Of a DNA stretch of 64,000 nucleotides, positions 50,151 to 63,554 are shown piece by piece; within the stretch, counting starts at the first letter, position 1, and the number at the start of each line of letters is the position of its first letter. The stretch is taken from the NCBI GenBank assembly GCA_030035585.1, contig CM057468.1:57408145-57472144 (forward strand), read 5' to 3'. This stretch comes from Dugong dugon (lineage: Eukaryota > Chordata > Mammalia > Sirenia > Dugongidae). The notes under the pieces were generated by a model that was not told the DNA's origin, made no database searches, and was given only the letters and a program-made list of their open reading frames with translations. The translations under genes and the position numbers were made by a program.

Positions 50151-50859
50151 CCATATTAACAGGTTAAAAAAGAAAAATTATACTATAATCTCAATAGATC
50201 CATAAAAAACCATTTGATATAATTCAACTCCCATTCTTGATTTAAAAAATGAAACCTTCAGCAAACTAATAATGTGAAAAAAAAGTCTTTATTGTGATAG
50301 ATGACAACAAACATGGTACGTATGGTAAAATATTGAAAGTTTTCTCTTTTGAGATTAGGGATAAGGCAATGACACCCCCTATCCCACTTCTAGTCAACCT
50401 GATATTGGAGGTCTTAGCACCACAAAGCAAGAGCAAATAAATGAATTTTTAGAATTAATAAGCTTTTAGAATTATCAACTCTATTCCTATGTAACAGAAA
50501 ATACAACATTCAATAGATACCATTCAAATCACATATAAATCAAGTATATAAGAATTTAACTAAGAAAAATACATACAAGACTTCTTCAGAAAAATTATGA
50601 AAACTTATTGTTGTTCAAAAAGGTAATTAAATGGGGAAAATGCCATGTTCGTGGATTGGAAGACTAAATGTTATAAAGATATCAATTTTCCCTAAATTGA
50701 TTTATAGATTTAATGCAATTGCAATCAACATACCAACAAAAATTTTTGTGGAACTTGAAAGCTGACTCAAAATTTTACATGGAAGTACAAAGTCACAAGA
50801 ATAGCCAAGATTCCCTTAAGAAGAACAATGTGGAAGTTTTAGGGTTCTACTCATTCTAA

Positions 50860-51727
50860 TACTTATTCCGTCTGCATGCTGAGCAAATAATCTGAGAAGC
50901 TGGACTATATGAAGAAGAACGTGGCATCAGGATTGGAGGAAGACTCATTACAACCTGCATTATGCAGAAGACACAACCTTGCTTGCTGCAAGTCAAGAGG
51001 ACTTGAAGCACTTACTGAAGAGTATCAAAGACAACAGCCTTCAGTATGGATGGCACCTCAGCATAAGGAAAACAAAAATCCTCACAAATGGACCAATAAG
51101 TGACATCATGATAAATGGAGAAAAGATTGAAGTTGTCAAAGATTTCATTTTACTTGGATTCACAATCAGTGTCCATGGGAGCAGTGATCAGGAAATCAAA
51201 CGATGTGCATTGGGCAAATCTGCTGCAAAAGACCTTTTTAAAGTATTGAAAAGCAATGATGTCACTTTGAGGACTAAGGTGCACCTGACCCAAACCATGG
51301 TATTTCCAGTTGCCTCACATGCAGGCGAAAGCTGAACAATGAATAAGGAAGACCAAAGAAGAATTTATGCATTTGAATTTTGGTGTTGGCGAAGAATGTT
51401 GAACGTACCATGGACTGCCAGAAAAACAAAACTTCCTTGGAAGAAGCACAGCCAGAATGCTTCTTAGAAGAGAGGATGGCGAGACTTCATCTCATGTACT
51501 TTGGACATGTTATCAGGAGGGGCCAGTCCCTGGAGAAGGACATCATGTTTAGTAGTAGAGGGTCAGCAAAAAAGAGGAAGATCCTCAAGGAGATGGAATG
51601 ACACAGTGGCTGCAACAATGGGCTCAAGCATAACAGTGACTGTGAGGATGGCACAGGACCAGGCAGTGCTACGTTCTGTTGGACATAGGGTCGCTATGAG
51701 TCAGAACTGACTCGAAGGCACATAACG
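50860..51727 (+). mobile_element. RTE LINE, 5'-truncated
   Basis: Bounded by an 11-bp target duplication ACTCATTCTAA (50849-50859, 51728-51738). Encodes an RT block around the catalytic box and the C-terminal domain (KDFILLGFTISVHGSSDQEI, SAAKDLFKVLKSNDVTLRTK, LHLMYFGHVIRRGQSLEKD). The catalytic box reads YAED (50961-50972) instead of YADD. Ends in the shared RTE/AfroSINE tail GGGTCGCTATGAGTCAGAAC. Frame changes occur; non-functional. Confidence 0.9.
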
Positions 51728-52288
51728 ACTCATTCTAAAACATATTTGAATAGATAAATTTTTCTGTTTTATTTTGTTTATAAATAGAAACACAATGGTT
51801 TCCTCCCAGAAGGCAATAGCAAATCAAACTAACAGATATTTACCCTGTACAATGCTGAGTATCATCGAGGACATCCAAGTGGATTTAAGAGTATGATAGA
51901 AGGATCTTTCTCTGTATTGAATGCTCTAAGAGACTCAAGTGAGGGGGACAAATGGTATAATAAATAGGAGAGCCTCTTAGTTTTCATTCAGTTCTTAGTG
52001 GCCTAGTAGGTAGAAACCGGTTTTTAGATGTTCAGCAAATGTCTGATGGATTTTTAAAAACCAAACAATAGCAAAATTTCACATACTACATGTATTTGTC
52101 AAAGTGTTTCTGGAACACAAATATTATAAGTTAAAGTGTGTACGTGTATGACTCTTAAAGGATTATATAATTTTCAAAAACAATATTCATATGGAGAAAA
52201 GAAGAATATGAAGAGAAAAGAGCTAGAAAGAAATAAATCAACCATACTTTTTATTTTCCTAAATAGCAAAATGAATGTAATATAATCA

Positions 52289-52686
52289 CTGGCTATCAAA
52301 AGTGTGGTCATGGAACAACAGCATCAGAATCACTTGGCGTCTTGTTAAAAAAAAAAAAAAAAAAATCCTGGGCTTTAACCCAGACCTAGTTTCAGCGGAG
52401 TTTCCAGACTAAGACAGACTAGAAAGAAAGGCCTGGCAATCTACTTCTGAAAATGAGCCAATGAAAACCCTATGGATCACCACAGTTAGATCAGCAACCA
52501 AGCATGGGGATGGTGCAGGATTGGACAGCGTTTTGTTCCATTGTACGTGGGATCACTATGTGTCTGGGAACAACTTGAGGGCCGGTAACAACAACAAGTG
52601 ACCCGAAACTCTACAAGTTGGACTCAAGAATCTGCTCTAACAAGCCCTCTTGGTAATTCTGATGCCACTAACGTTGGAGAATCACT
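52289..52686 (+). mobile_element. MER5A-like hAT element, split
   Basis: Left part GGCTATCAAAAGTGTGGTCA and CAGCATCAGAATCACTTGG, right part CTCTAACAAGCCCTCTTGGT and TGGAGAATCACTG. The two halves are separated by the retroposon at 52395-52607. A 19-base A run sits near 52347-52365. Confidence 0.75.
52395..52607 (+). mobile_element. RTE-tailed composite retroposon
   Basis: AAGGCCTGGCAATCTACTTC, then GGGATGGTGCAGGATTGGAC and a CCGGTAACAACAACAAG tail. Related to 33225-33550. It splits a MER5A-like element, so it is younger than that. Confidence 0.6.
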
Positions 52687-54351
52687 GAACCCTTCAGAAA
52701 CACACTACACTCAATTTTTGCATCTATGAATGGTGTTTAATGTTTATTAAGAAGATGGAATACATGGTTACTATTAAAGAGAAAAAAAATCTTTAAAAGG
52801 CATTTAAATTGTAAGAATGTAGCTCGAATTTTGTCAAAATATAGTTAACATGATTATTGTTTTACTAATTTTATGAAATATCCGTTATCAAAAACTGTTT
52901 TAAAATACTTAGAAATATTTCACGTAAATTCTAGGGTGATATTTCCTTATTTGAATTTACTAGTTATGGAGCTTCTCTATATATTGCTTTGTCTCTCATT
53001 ACAAGGATATAATTACTATTTAGCACACATAACCTCATTTGTACCCCAAGATTATTTTATATTAATAAGCCTTTTAATTTCACTGGATAATTTCTGAAAA
53101 ATTCTGAAGTGTGTATCAAAACTATTCTCAAGTGTCTAACATAAAACTCAGAATTAAAGCCACATTTCTAAATCATGTAATTTTCTCCTCTTTGTTTCAC
53201 ACTGCTTTATTTACCTAGTCACTATCTCCACATCCAGTGCATAAAATGACAGATTTCCAACCAAAATCTCAGTCAACACACAGAGCAGTCAACTTTAATT
53301 GTAAACAATCACTAAACAAACTTTAAAGTATTTCTACCAATATGTAGCTCTGTGGGAAACTGTTTTCTCAAAGTATTGTGGATGATTATTATGAAAAAAA
53401 TAAATGAAGTAATGTAATGCGACAATAATGATCTGAAACTGTGAGTCAAACGAGGAAGATTAAAGGCACAAAGAAACTCTTCCTAATAAACAAGCAGATA
53501 ACTGCTGGAAAGAAAAATATGTTCCTTGTTTGAAATTAACTGCCAAACATTCTCAACCTACACAAAACTGTCATAAAGGACATCTAAATCTGTTCTTGTT
53601 TATAACGTGTTATGACAAGATTTGACAGTTTATCAGAGAACTATAATTGCCACCTAAATATCTAGCATTTTGTCAACTGCAAGTATATTTAGTGAACGCA
53701 TTTATTTCACTTTAAATACAACAACCATTTTTCTCCACTTTCTGAAAGAACTGACTGCATTTCTTTTCTCCTTAGCTGATCAAAGCAGCATCAGGACTCT
53801 CTTTGAATTATTTATGTTGGAATTGTGAAGGGTAAAAGAATAATCAGTAAAGCAAGAACCAAGGTAATATACATCTATTCTGGGTATTGACTCAAAAGAC
53901 TTTCAAAATACAACAATTCTCACAAATCTGTACAGATGACATTTAAATATGCTTGCCTTGTGAAGGAGAAAGATACGGCATTTTCTCTATACCAGAATTT
54001 TCATTTCCAAAGTAATTTATTAAAAAAAGATGTCTTAAATAGAAAAAATACTATTGTTCAGCAGGCATCTTTCCTCCCTGTAGCGTATGGCAGAAGGAGT
54101 TAATGATAAGACATTTGTCTCCCTCAGCCTATGGAAGCCAAGGTAAATAGTAGCTAAATCCCCTTGCAACAGATCCAGGTACAGAAATGTCAAAGTAACA
54201 AAGATATTTCCATTATACTTCTAATAGTTCATTTCTTTCTGGAAACAGTTTTTAAAGCAAAAGAATTTTCCGGTCTCAGGTTTGGGGTTTTGTTCTTTGT
54301 TGTAGTTGTTTGGTAAAAGAGTAAAATCTTCATGCAAAAATTTCTGCACTA
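52687..54351. other. Unannotated intergenic stretch
   Basis: AT-rich, no repeat or gene recognised. Confidence 0.5.
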
Positions 54352-54554
54352 TTGTTAGTTGCCGTTGAGTCGATTCCGACTTATGGTGACCCCATGTGTG
54401 CAGAGCACAACTGCTCCATAGAGCTTTCAAGGCTGTGACTTTTTGGAAGCAGAGCACCAGACCTATCTTTGGAGGTGCCTCTGGGTGAGTTCAGACTGTC
54501 AACTTTTTGGCTCATAGTCGAGTGCTTAACTTTTTACACCACCCAGAGACTCCT
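54352..54554 (-). mobile_element. AfroSINE (long type)
   Basis: GTTAGTTGCCGTTGAGTCGA, GGCTGTGACTTTTTGGAAGC, ACACCACCCAGAGACTCC. Confidence 0.9.
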
Positions 54555-54654
54555 ACTTACTTAATTTTTCCATCATTCTGATAAACTATAAAGAAAAGGA
54601 AAGGCTTAAAAGTGGTATAAAAAAAAAAAAAGCCCTATTTGAAAATTCAGTAAT

Positions 54655-54805
54655 CCCACATTCTAATCCATGCTCTGACTCTAATTAGCTGTTGAATCGC
54701 AGGTAAATTGCTTCATTTCCCTGGGCCTCAGTTACCGGTCTGTGAATTGAGGTGTTAAAAGGGTAATCTCTAAGGCCATTTCCTTTTTTAACATTTTATG
54801 ATTCT
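54655..54805 (+). mobile_element. MIR fragment
   Basis: AATTAGCTGTTGAATCGCAG, CTGGGCCTCAGTTACC and TCTCTAAGGCCATTTCC. Confidence 0.65.
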
Positions 54806-55919
54806 AGACAAATCCATGGAACAATGAGGTATAGCAACAGCCAGAGTTTAGAGCAAAAATAGCAGCAAGACAAAAATCTACTGTACACCTCAAGAAAATG
54901 TGACCCACTATAGATTTTTAATGTTTACATTAGCATTCAGCCCTATTTAGATAATATTAAGTCTGTTTAAAATCTGTTTTGTTTTTCTTTAAAAACTGAA
55001 AAATGTGTGACACACTGAGAACACTAAAAGAAAAAAAACACTTTAATTTAAGCTGCAAGTAATTTAGTGCTTCTGTACTAAACCCCAGGATTTTCTTTAG
55101 AAATCACTGTATGTAGTCTGGCTGGGGATGAGAATTACATGGTGTAGGTGGGTCTATTGATTTTCTGAGAGGAGAGAACATGAATGAAAGGCTGTGGGCA
55201 AAAATGAGCCAGTACGCACTGTCAACCACCGCGAGTTTGAACTGAGGAGAGAAGCATGTTGGTGTTGGGGAGAGAGATGATTGGATGAGCAGCAGGATAT
55301 TTTGATGTAGCCTTTTGGATACAGATGTTTATATGGCTTTTTAACAAGCGCTTATTCAATATATAAAAACACTTGTCATAGCAAAGTAATGTGTTTCACA
55401 GACGTTGATGAACCTTACCTATCTCTGTCACCTACCTTCTTCCTTACCCCATACCTGAGCTTATCCTGTCCGTGAGCCGAACCCATCCCTGATGCTGTTG
55501 GGGAGGCTCAGAAGTGGGTAGAGGAAATATATTCAACAAATTACTTTATAATTTCAAAATATGAAAATATGATGATTTGCTTTTTAGGCTAAGTCAAAAC
55601 ATCCCAGTATCCAAATGTCAGACACACCGCTAGCAAAATAAGAAAGTATGATCTGTATCTGATGCCCTCATTCAGTCAATTCACTGTTGAAACTCTTGGT
55701 ATGCATGGTCCCTTCCACTTCCTGCCCAACTACTCCAAAAACCCAATGCACTGTGGAAGCTATGTACTTAAAATTTTCTAATAAATACTTAATCACCATA
55801 TATATTTTGTGAGTATTTTCTTAACTGTAAAAGTAATGAAAGTTTAAATTTACTACATAAATTGATGGTAATAAAATGTGACAGTCCCCCTTCCTCCCTA
55901 ACTCCCACCAACCTAATAC
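54806..55919. other. Unannotated intergenic stretch
   Basis: No supportable feature. Confidence 0.5.
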
Positions 55920-56600
55920 CCTCTTAGTAATAATTTGATTTCTTTGAGTCTTACATAATTTTAAATACATAACTGTCATATTACATATATTTTTGTAACT
56001 GACATTTTACCTTAAGAAAAATCCATGTGATGACACATAAATCAGTGTCTTTAATGGCTGTGTGTATATGTACAATAAATCACTTGATACTTCATCTGTC
56101 AATGGACATTTGTTAATTTCCAGATTTTGCTTTATCAACAATTCCAGAGGGTTACTATTTGTCATTTACCACTTTATACACTATAAGCAGTACAGCAGCT
56201 GACCCATAGGAGGTGCTTGGGAAATATTTATTGAATGAATAACACCCCGGTGACATTACTCTTATCAATATAGTTTTTGGAGTGTTTGCAAATACTTCTC
56301 TTGAATAGATTCCTAGAAGTAAACATAATCAGTCAAAGGCTATGTGCAAAATTTTCCTTACAAAATCTACACACACTTTCTACTATATTCAAATTAAAGA
56401 AGTTATCTATCATAATTTTGGCCACTTGATACAAAAATAATTAGAATTTTCTTGATTACTAGTATTTTTTCATATGTTTATTGACAACTTGATTTTTTTT
56501 TTCTGTGATGGCCTATTTTTTTGGTTGTCTTTTTATCTCTCAATTAAAGGAAGTTTGTCTAAAATATACTTCCCAAACATTTTCTCTAGTCTGTAACTTT
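55920..56600 (-). mobile_element. Old L1 3' fragments with a short L2-like piece
   Basis: CAATGGACATTTGTTAATTT, GATTCCTAGAAGTAAACATA and GTCAAAGGCTATGTGCAAAA are reverse L1 3' UTR landmarks. An L2-like GGAAATATTTATTGAATGAA lies at about 56219-56238. Diverged. Confidence 0.55.
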
Positions 56601-56784
56601 CTTTTTAAATTTGTGCGGTTTTTGAGTTGTAAGTTGTATATTTTATCGAAAATATATAAATTATATACGATATATATTATACTGTATATTATATAATACA
56701 AATGTACAAAAATACAAACTCATACATAAATACAAATTTGCTACAGCAGCCCTAGGAAACTAATACAGGCAAAAGAAAAGTTAC

Positions 56785-57963
<1,179 letters not shown>

Positions 57964-58725
57964 TAGAATAACTTCTGAGTTGTTATGTTTTATTTTAAAA
58001 TAAAAATAAATCCAATCTTGCTCTTTGTTTTCCCTTGGTATTTGACGACAATTTCAGCAGAAGACTCCACTTGCTCCATGTAGCTTTCTACATCCCACAT
58101 CAGGTATATTAGAGTTTATCTTAAACTGAGGAAAGATAGATCGAGATTAATTGCTGGGATGTCCTACCTTTTACAGCAAGAGCTCTAGGCAACCCCAAAC
58201 CTAGATCTGGTTGCTGAGCCACTCATAAGGCAGGAGCAGGCAGCTTCAGCTTGAACAGCCATTGGGTGGGCTCATGATTGGAGGCAGCACAGTACAGCAA
58301 ATGCTTTTTGGGAGGAAGACTAATCTATCATCTATTTGGAGATTATGTATCTTGTATTCTCCTTTGTGCCTATTCTTTTTGATTGGTATTACCTTAAACT
58401 ATCTTGATGGTTTCCTGGCCAAATATTCTCTTGGGCCCAAATGATCAGTGTACCATAGTCTTCTGGAACTCAGACTTGGTTCCTACTATGTAATGCCTAA
58501 AATTTACATTAAATGATTTTGCTTTTCTTAATTTTGCCTAGCCTACTACCACCACAGTAATAGATTTTAGGGAGCAGTGTGTTTGGGTTAATTTAAATAC
58601 TTGATTATCATCTTCCTTCCTTGCATCTGTTTGGCCTCTCAAATGGCCTGACGTTTCTGTTAAAAAGACTTATGTCATTGTCTCTTTAGGGGAAACTAAT
58701 AAAGTGTCTGTAGAAGTGTGGCGGG
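57964..58725 (+). other. PRPS1L1: 3' UTR of the PRPS1-like retrogene
   Basis: Sequence after the TAA has no long frame and matches what I recall of the PRPS1 3' UTR. An early A-rich stretch with AATAAA-like motifs lies near 58000-58012, and a final AATAAA is at 58698-58703. A short A run at 58725-58730 may be the remnant of the retrotransposed poly(A) tail. A long tail is gone, which fits an old insertion. The short early site could give a much shorter mRNA. The 3' end is placed by the signal only. Confidence 0.65.
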
Positions 58726-58911
58726 AAAAAATCTCCCACCTAGACATATCTATGAAATTTGAGCTTCAAGAATATAGAGAAAAGCCCTAAAAGTCTCTAA
58801 AAGGTAAAATAAAAACAGGATAGCTTTAAAGAAACAATATTCAGATTGCAATCAAACTTCTCATTTGAACATCTGGGCAGTCAGCAAGGTGGAAAACTTC
58901 TTTGCAGTTCT

Positions 58912-59080
58912 TCCAAACCAAAACCAAACCGGTTGCTGTCGAGTCGATTCTGACTCAAAATGACCCTTTAGGACAGAGTAGAACTGCCCCATAGGGTTTC
59001 CAAGGAGTGCCTGGTGGATTAAAACTGCCAACCTTTTGGTTAGCAGCCATAGCTCTTAACCACTACACCACCAGGGTTTC
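58912..59080 (-). mobile_element. AfroSINE with perfect 12-bp target duplication
   Basis: CTTTGCAGTTCT at 58900-58911 and 59081-59092. Full short-type copy with a clean head and tail, about 190 bases downstream of the PRPS1-like 3' end. Confidence 0.95.
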
Positions 59081-59476
59081 CTTTGCAGTTCTAAGGGAAT
59101 ATTATTTTGAACCTATATTTCTGGCCCCACTCAAGCTATCCTTCAAATTTGAGGACAAAATTAAAGCATTTTTGTATATAAAAGGAGCCAGAAACTACCA
59201 CTAAGAATGCTTCCTGAAAGTGTTACTTGAAGACACTGAAAATAAAAAATAAATACAACCAAGAGGAACACATGGAATAAAAGATATAATGGTAAGCAAA
59301 GACATAAATGAAACTAAATTAGAAATATAATTTTTCGTGAAGTGATTGTGAAGATTTTGTCAAAATTTCAGGTATAATTTACACAAAAATTGAACCACAA
59401 CATAAAACAATTTTTTTTTTTTTTAAATCTGAGAAAAAAATTCCAAATGATGTCCATAAAACATGTGAAGTTTATG

Positions 59477-59489
59477 GGGGGGGGGGGGT
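59477..59489. repeat. Poly(G) tract
   Basis: A run of about 12-13 G; sequencing or assembly length may be unreliable here. Confidence 0.8.
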
Positions 59490-59589
59490 TAGTGTAAGTA
59501 TACTAAGAATCTTGTTTAGTTTGGGAGGGAGATTATTGGCAACAATTAATTACTGACATTAGAGAAAAACCTGAGTTTAAACACATTTT

Positions 59590-60560
59590 CTAAAATTAAA
59601 AGGCAACCAAGAGATGAAAAGAAAGAAATAACTTCCAAACTTCTAGACAGAAAAAAAAAGGCATAAGCAAAACTAAACAAAGTCTACTGAAAATAGGATA
59701 CAAATGGGAAAGAAAATATAGCAAACAAATATATGTTATCACAAAGTCAATAGGTTAAGTTAGATTTAGACAGATTATTAGAGGAGGTAGTAAACATTTG
59801 TATATAAAGGGATAGAGGAAAATATACCAAGTAAATGCTAACAAAGACTAAGAGTGATACTTTCAGTCAAAGTAAAAATGAAATATGCTTTGCTGATTAA
59901 ACTCACCAATAAGTTATAATCATCATGAAATTTATGCACCTAACAATTCAGCATTGAAAAAAAAAGAAAATCCATAACTATGAGATTATAAGAAGAAATG
60001 GGGAAAATTTTAACAATATTCTCTTACAAATCAAATGATCAAGAAAAATATTATTACAAGATTTAAATAATTATTATACTTAATTTAATAACTACATGTA
60101 GAAATTAGTCAGACAAATCACATTTTTTCAAGCATGCATGAAACATATTGACAGTATAATACATTATAAAAACTCTTGATAAATGTTTAAAAAGGAATTA
60201 ATATACACCATATATAGTAAAGTAGCTATACTGCAATCATTTTGACAATACTGTGAAAAAATAAAACTCAGTACAATAGGACTAGAACAAAACTTTTTAA
60301 ATCTGATAAAGGAAATCTACTAGAAATGTGCAATGACATACTTTAAAAATCAGAAAAATTTCTAAGCCAGTAGAATAGGACAAGCAAAAGAAATCAGGTA
60401 TCAACACTGGAAAGAAAGAGGCAAAAATATCATTATTTGCAGATGTAATGACTGTCAACCAAAAAAATCCAACTATCAAAAGAAAAACTATTATAATTCA
60501 TGAGAGTTTAATAAAATGACTACATGTAAATTAGTAACTAAAATAAGGTATTAAATTTAG
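59590..60560 (+). mobile_element. Old L1 ORF2 fragment
   Basis: ATCATGAAATTTATGCACCT and TTATTTGCAGATGTAATGAC (the position of the RT active-site box in L1) in plus order within AT-rich DNA. Highly diverged. Confidence 0.6.
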
Positions 60561-60910
60561 TAGAAAATTGTATAGTTTTTATTTTCAACTCGTTGGCCAA
60601 TTCTTCCAGGTAATGGTGATGTTTATGATGCACTTTTTAATGTTAGTTGCCATGTGTTAATATCTACCTTCTTGATGATCTTAACCTTTTACTTTCTTGA
60701 TTACATCCTATAAAGCATCTTGAACTTCTTCAAAGTTTCTACTTTAAGACCTATTATAATACTCTTTCTTTGCTTATATGAAGCATAACCATCATTATTA
60801 TTTTCACACATTTAATCAGTCTTTATGGGACAAAATTGTTCTACAGAATTCCAAATAAATGAAAGAGAAGCCACAGCATAGAAAACAACATTTGTTACAG
60901 AACATATTCA

Positions 60911-61060
60911 CCATAAACCCCTTGCCATCGAGTCTATTTCAACTCGTAGTGGCCCTATAGGACAGAGTAGAACTGCCCCATAGGGTTTCCAAGGCAGTAA
61001 ATCTTTCCATATCTTTCTCCAGCAGAGTGGCTGGTGAGTTCAAACCATTGACCTTTAAGA
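60911..61060 (-). mobile_element. AfroSINE, head-truncated
   Basis: ATAAACCCCTTGCCATCGAG to GTTCAAACCATTGACC; the tRNA-head end is missing. It lies at the edge of the MaLR internal region. Confidence 0.88.
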
Positions 61061-61940
61061 CCTTCCTTGCTTAGAAATCTCCTCAGCCAGATATCCAAGT
61101 TCGTCACTAAAAATTCTACCTTCCACCAAACATTTGAATATAATTCAGACAAATTCTTTGCCACTGCATAAAAAGCATTGTTCTTCCTCCATTGTCCAAT
61201 CACGTGTTCGTCATTTTCTTTTAAAGCCTCACCAGAAGCACATTTAACGTTCACATTACTAGCAACATTCTGTTGCTGGTACCATATGTATTCTCCAAGA
61301 GGATACAGACTTTCTTTATAGCTCTCCTCACTTCCTTCTCAGCCCTCATCAGAATTGCATTGATGTCCATAATGCTACAAACAGTCTCTTCAAGGCAATC
61401 TAGAGTTTTACTATCACGTACCTTAAAACTCTTCCAGCCTCTACCTATTACTCAATTCCAAAATCACGTCCACATTTTAGGTATCTGTTAGAGCAGCACC
61501 CCACTCCGCTGGTCCCAGATTCTGTCTTAGTTATCTAGTGCTGCTATAACAGAAATACCTCAAGTGAATGGCTTTAACAAACATAAATTTATTTTCTCAC
61601 AGTTTAGCAGACTACAAGTCCTAATTCAGGGTGCCGGCTCTAGGGGAAGGCTTTCTGTTTCTGTCCACTCTAGCAGAAGGCCCTTGTCTCTTTAGCTTCT
61701 GTTTCCTTGCTCCTTGGAAATCTCCATGTGGCTTGGTATCAATCTTCCTCCATCTCTGCTTATAGCTTGTGTTTAATCTCTTTTATATCTCAAAAGAGAT
61801 TGACTCAAGATACACTGTACACTAATTCTGTCTCATTAACATAACAAAGATAATCTATTCCCAAAAGGGATTATAACAACAGGCATAGAGGTTAGAATTT
61901 ACAACACATATTTTGGGGCGACACAACTCAATCCATAACA
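61057..61940 (-). mobile_element. MaLR element fossil: 5' LTR plus part of internal region
   Basis: LTR at 61523-61940 (TGTCTTAGTTATCTAGTGCT to AATCCATAACA), same family as 950-1466 and 49644-50150. On the minus strand it is followed by a THE1/MST-type internal stretch (61522-61057). The other LTR is absent. Broken and old. Confidence 0.7.
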
Positions 61941-63335
61941 GCCTTCTAAAGATTATTACAAGACTGACAGCCATTTTCTTATCAAAGTGCTCTGTTCACT
62001 TGATTTTCTATGACACTATAACACAGAGGCTTTCATCCCAACTGTTGGCTTTTCTCAAACTTCCTACCCACCATCCCATCGGCACAGCTCATCTTCAACC
62101 ACTGTGAGCAAATCCTAAGATTTAAGGTCTCTGCTCTTCTTATCACTTTAGCTCTTGCTTACTTTAATATCCTCCTACATGGATTCCATCTGCACTTCTG
62201 CCAGACATATTTTCCTAAAATATTACTTTCACTCTCTGAATCTCATAATCAAAATTTACCATGTTTTTAAATTGTTTACAGAAAAATCTATTCTTCATTG
62301 CAATGCATGACTATCAGCAACTCCCAATATAAACTTTTCACTCTGCTTTTATTGATCTATTCAGTGCCCTGACCTGAACACACAAATCTCTGCTTTCATT
62401 CCTTTACACGCATTCACCTAACCTCCGATACCCTCTCTGATATTCTCCGTTTAATGGAATCTTCCTTTTCTTCAAAGCCCATTTCCTTTACAAACATCTC
62501 AATATCTGAGCTCTCTCTCACCTGTACTCCTATCGTCTGCATCACTCTTTGCAATTTTGCCTTCTATTGTGAAATTTGTTCACATGGTCTGAAGGACTGG
62601 GAATATTTAATATACCCTTTGCATCTTCAAGATATCTTATACAGTGTTTAATGTATACTAAGCAGTCAGTCACTGTGCTTTGGTCGATTTTCTTTTTAAT
62701 TGATATAAGCCTTAATCACCGTAAGTCTAACTTGAAGGCAACTAGAAACAACAACAACAACGGGTAAACCTAGCATTAGATAAGTAGGTGACTTAAATAC
62801 CAGTCTAAGAATTCTTCATTTATTTTTAAAATGCAATGAGGAGCGCGGGTAGCTTTTTCAGCAGATTTTCAATACAAGACTGATACAATAAAAAAGAGTA
62901 CTTTCAGGAGAGAATGCAGCAGCATTGTGCAAAATGAACTAGAGGGGGAAGTCTGATACTGAGAGATCAAATGCGTCTAGGTGGGTTCCATTTTGAGAAA
63001 TTAGGTTTAAACAATATTTTTTTTAAGATTTATAGTAACCAAAGAAGACTTCATTTTCCTAATCCCTAATGCATGCAAGGGATGTTTACTGGAATTCAGT
63101 CTGAGTATAAATTTCTAAATGTAACACTGACAGTTTATCTCTTATCAGATGACATGATTAATGATGTTTTCTTCAGAGTAGCTTCAGTTAGCGTTTATTA
63201 AGCTGCTTCCCAAATCCTAACGCTATTTCAAAGATACAGGCAGATGATTATACTTATGAGCACACTGCAAGAATCAGAAAAGATAAGTCAGTGAGTGAAT
63301 GGTTTTAAATTATACACTTTAGCCAGATTTAATTA
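61941..63335. other. Unannotated intergenic stretch
   Basis: Some phrases at 62200-62640 suggest a diverged LINE, but none is firm. Confidence 0.4.
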
Positions 63336-63346
63336 TTATGCAACTA

Positions 63347-63554
63347 AAAACCAAAGCCTACTGCCGTCGAGTTGATTCCGACTCTTAGTAACCTTACTGG
63401 ACAAAGTAGAACTTCCCCATAGGGTTTCCAAGGCTATAAATCTTTATGGAAGCAGATTGCCACATCTTTCTCCCAAGAGTGGCTGGTGAGTTTGAACCAC
63501 TGACCTTTTGGTTAGCAGATGAGCGCTTTAACCACTGCACTATCAGGGCTGCTT
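63347..63554 (-). mobile_element. AfroSINE (middle-length) with 11-bp target duplication
   Basis: TTATGCAACTA at 63336-63346 and 63555-63565. Contains GGCTATAAATCTTTATGGAA. Confidence 0.94.

Larger units (their letters stand above)
46330..50848 (+). mobile_element. Old L1 (L1M-type), ORF1 to ORF2, with nested LTRs
   Basis: Diverged L1 in plus orientation. The ORF1-like stretch includes GCAGAATGCAGCACGGAAAG before the LTR, then GAGAAAGAATGGGACACAGG and AGCAGCCAGAGAAAATAGCA after it. ORF2-like blocks include CAAAATAGACTTTAAGGCAA and GATCAAGTTGGGTCTATCTC. LTR fossils interrupt it at 46904-47627 and 49644-50150 and an RTE abuts its right end. The left boundary is approximate. Dead. Confidence 0.75.

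Noticed and set aside
56640-56705. AT-rich palindromic stretch as an origin or regulatory site
   Set aside because: Simple TA-rich low-complexity DNA; imperfect and common in this window.
60955-61254. 99-codon minus-strand open frame
   Set aside because: Made of MaLR internal sequence and an AfroSINE; a fossil, not a host gene.
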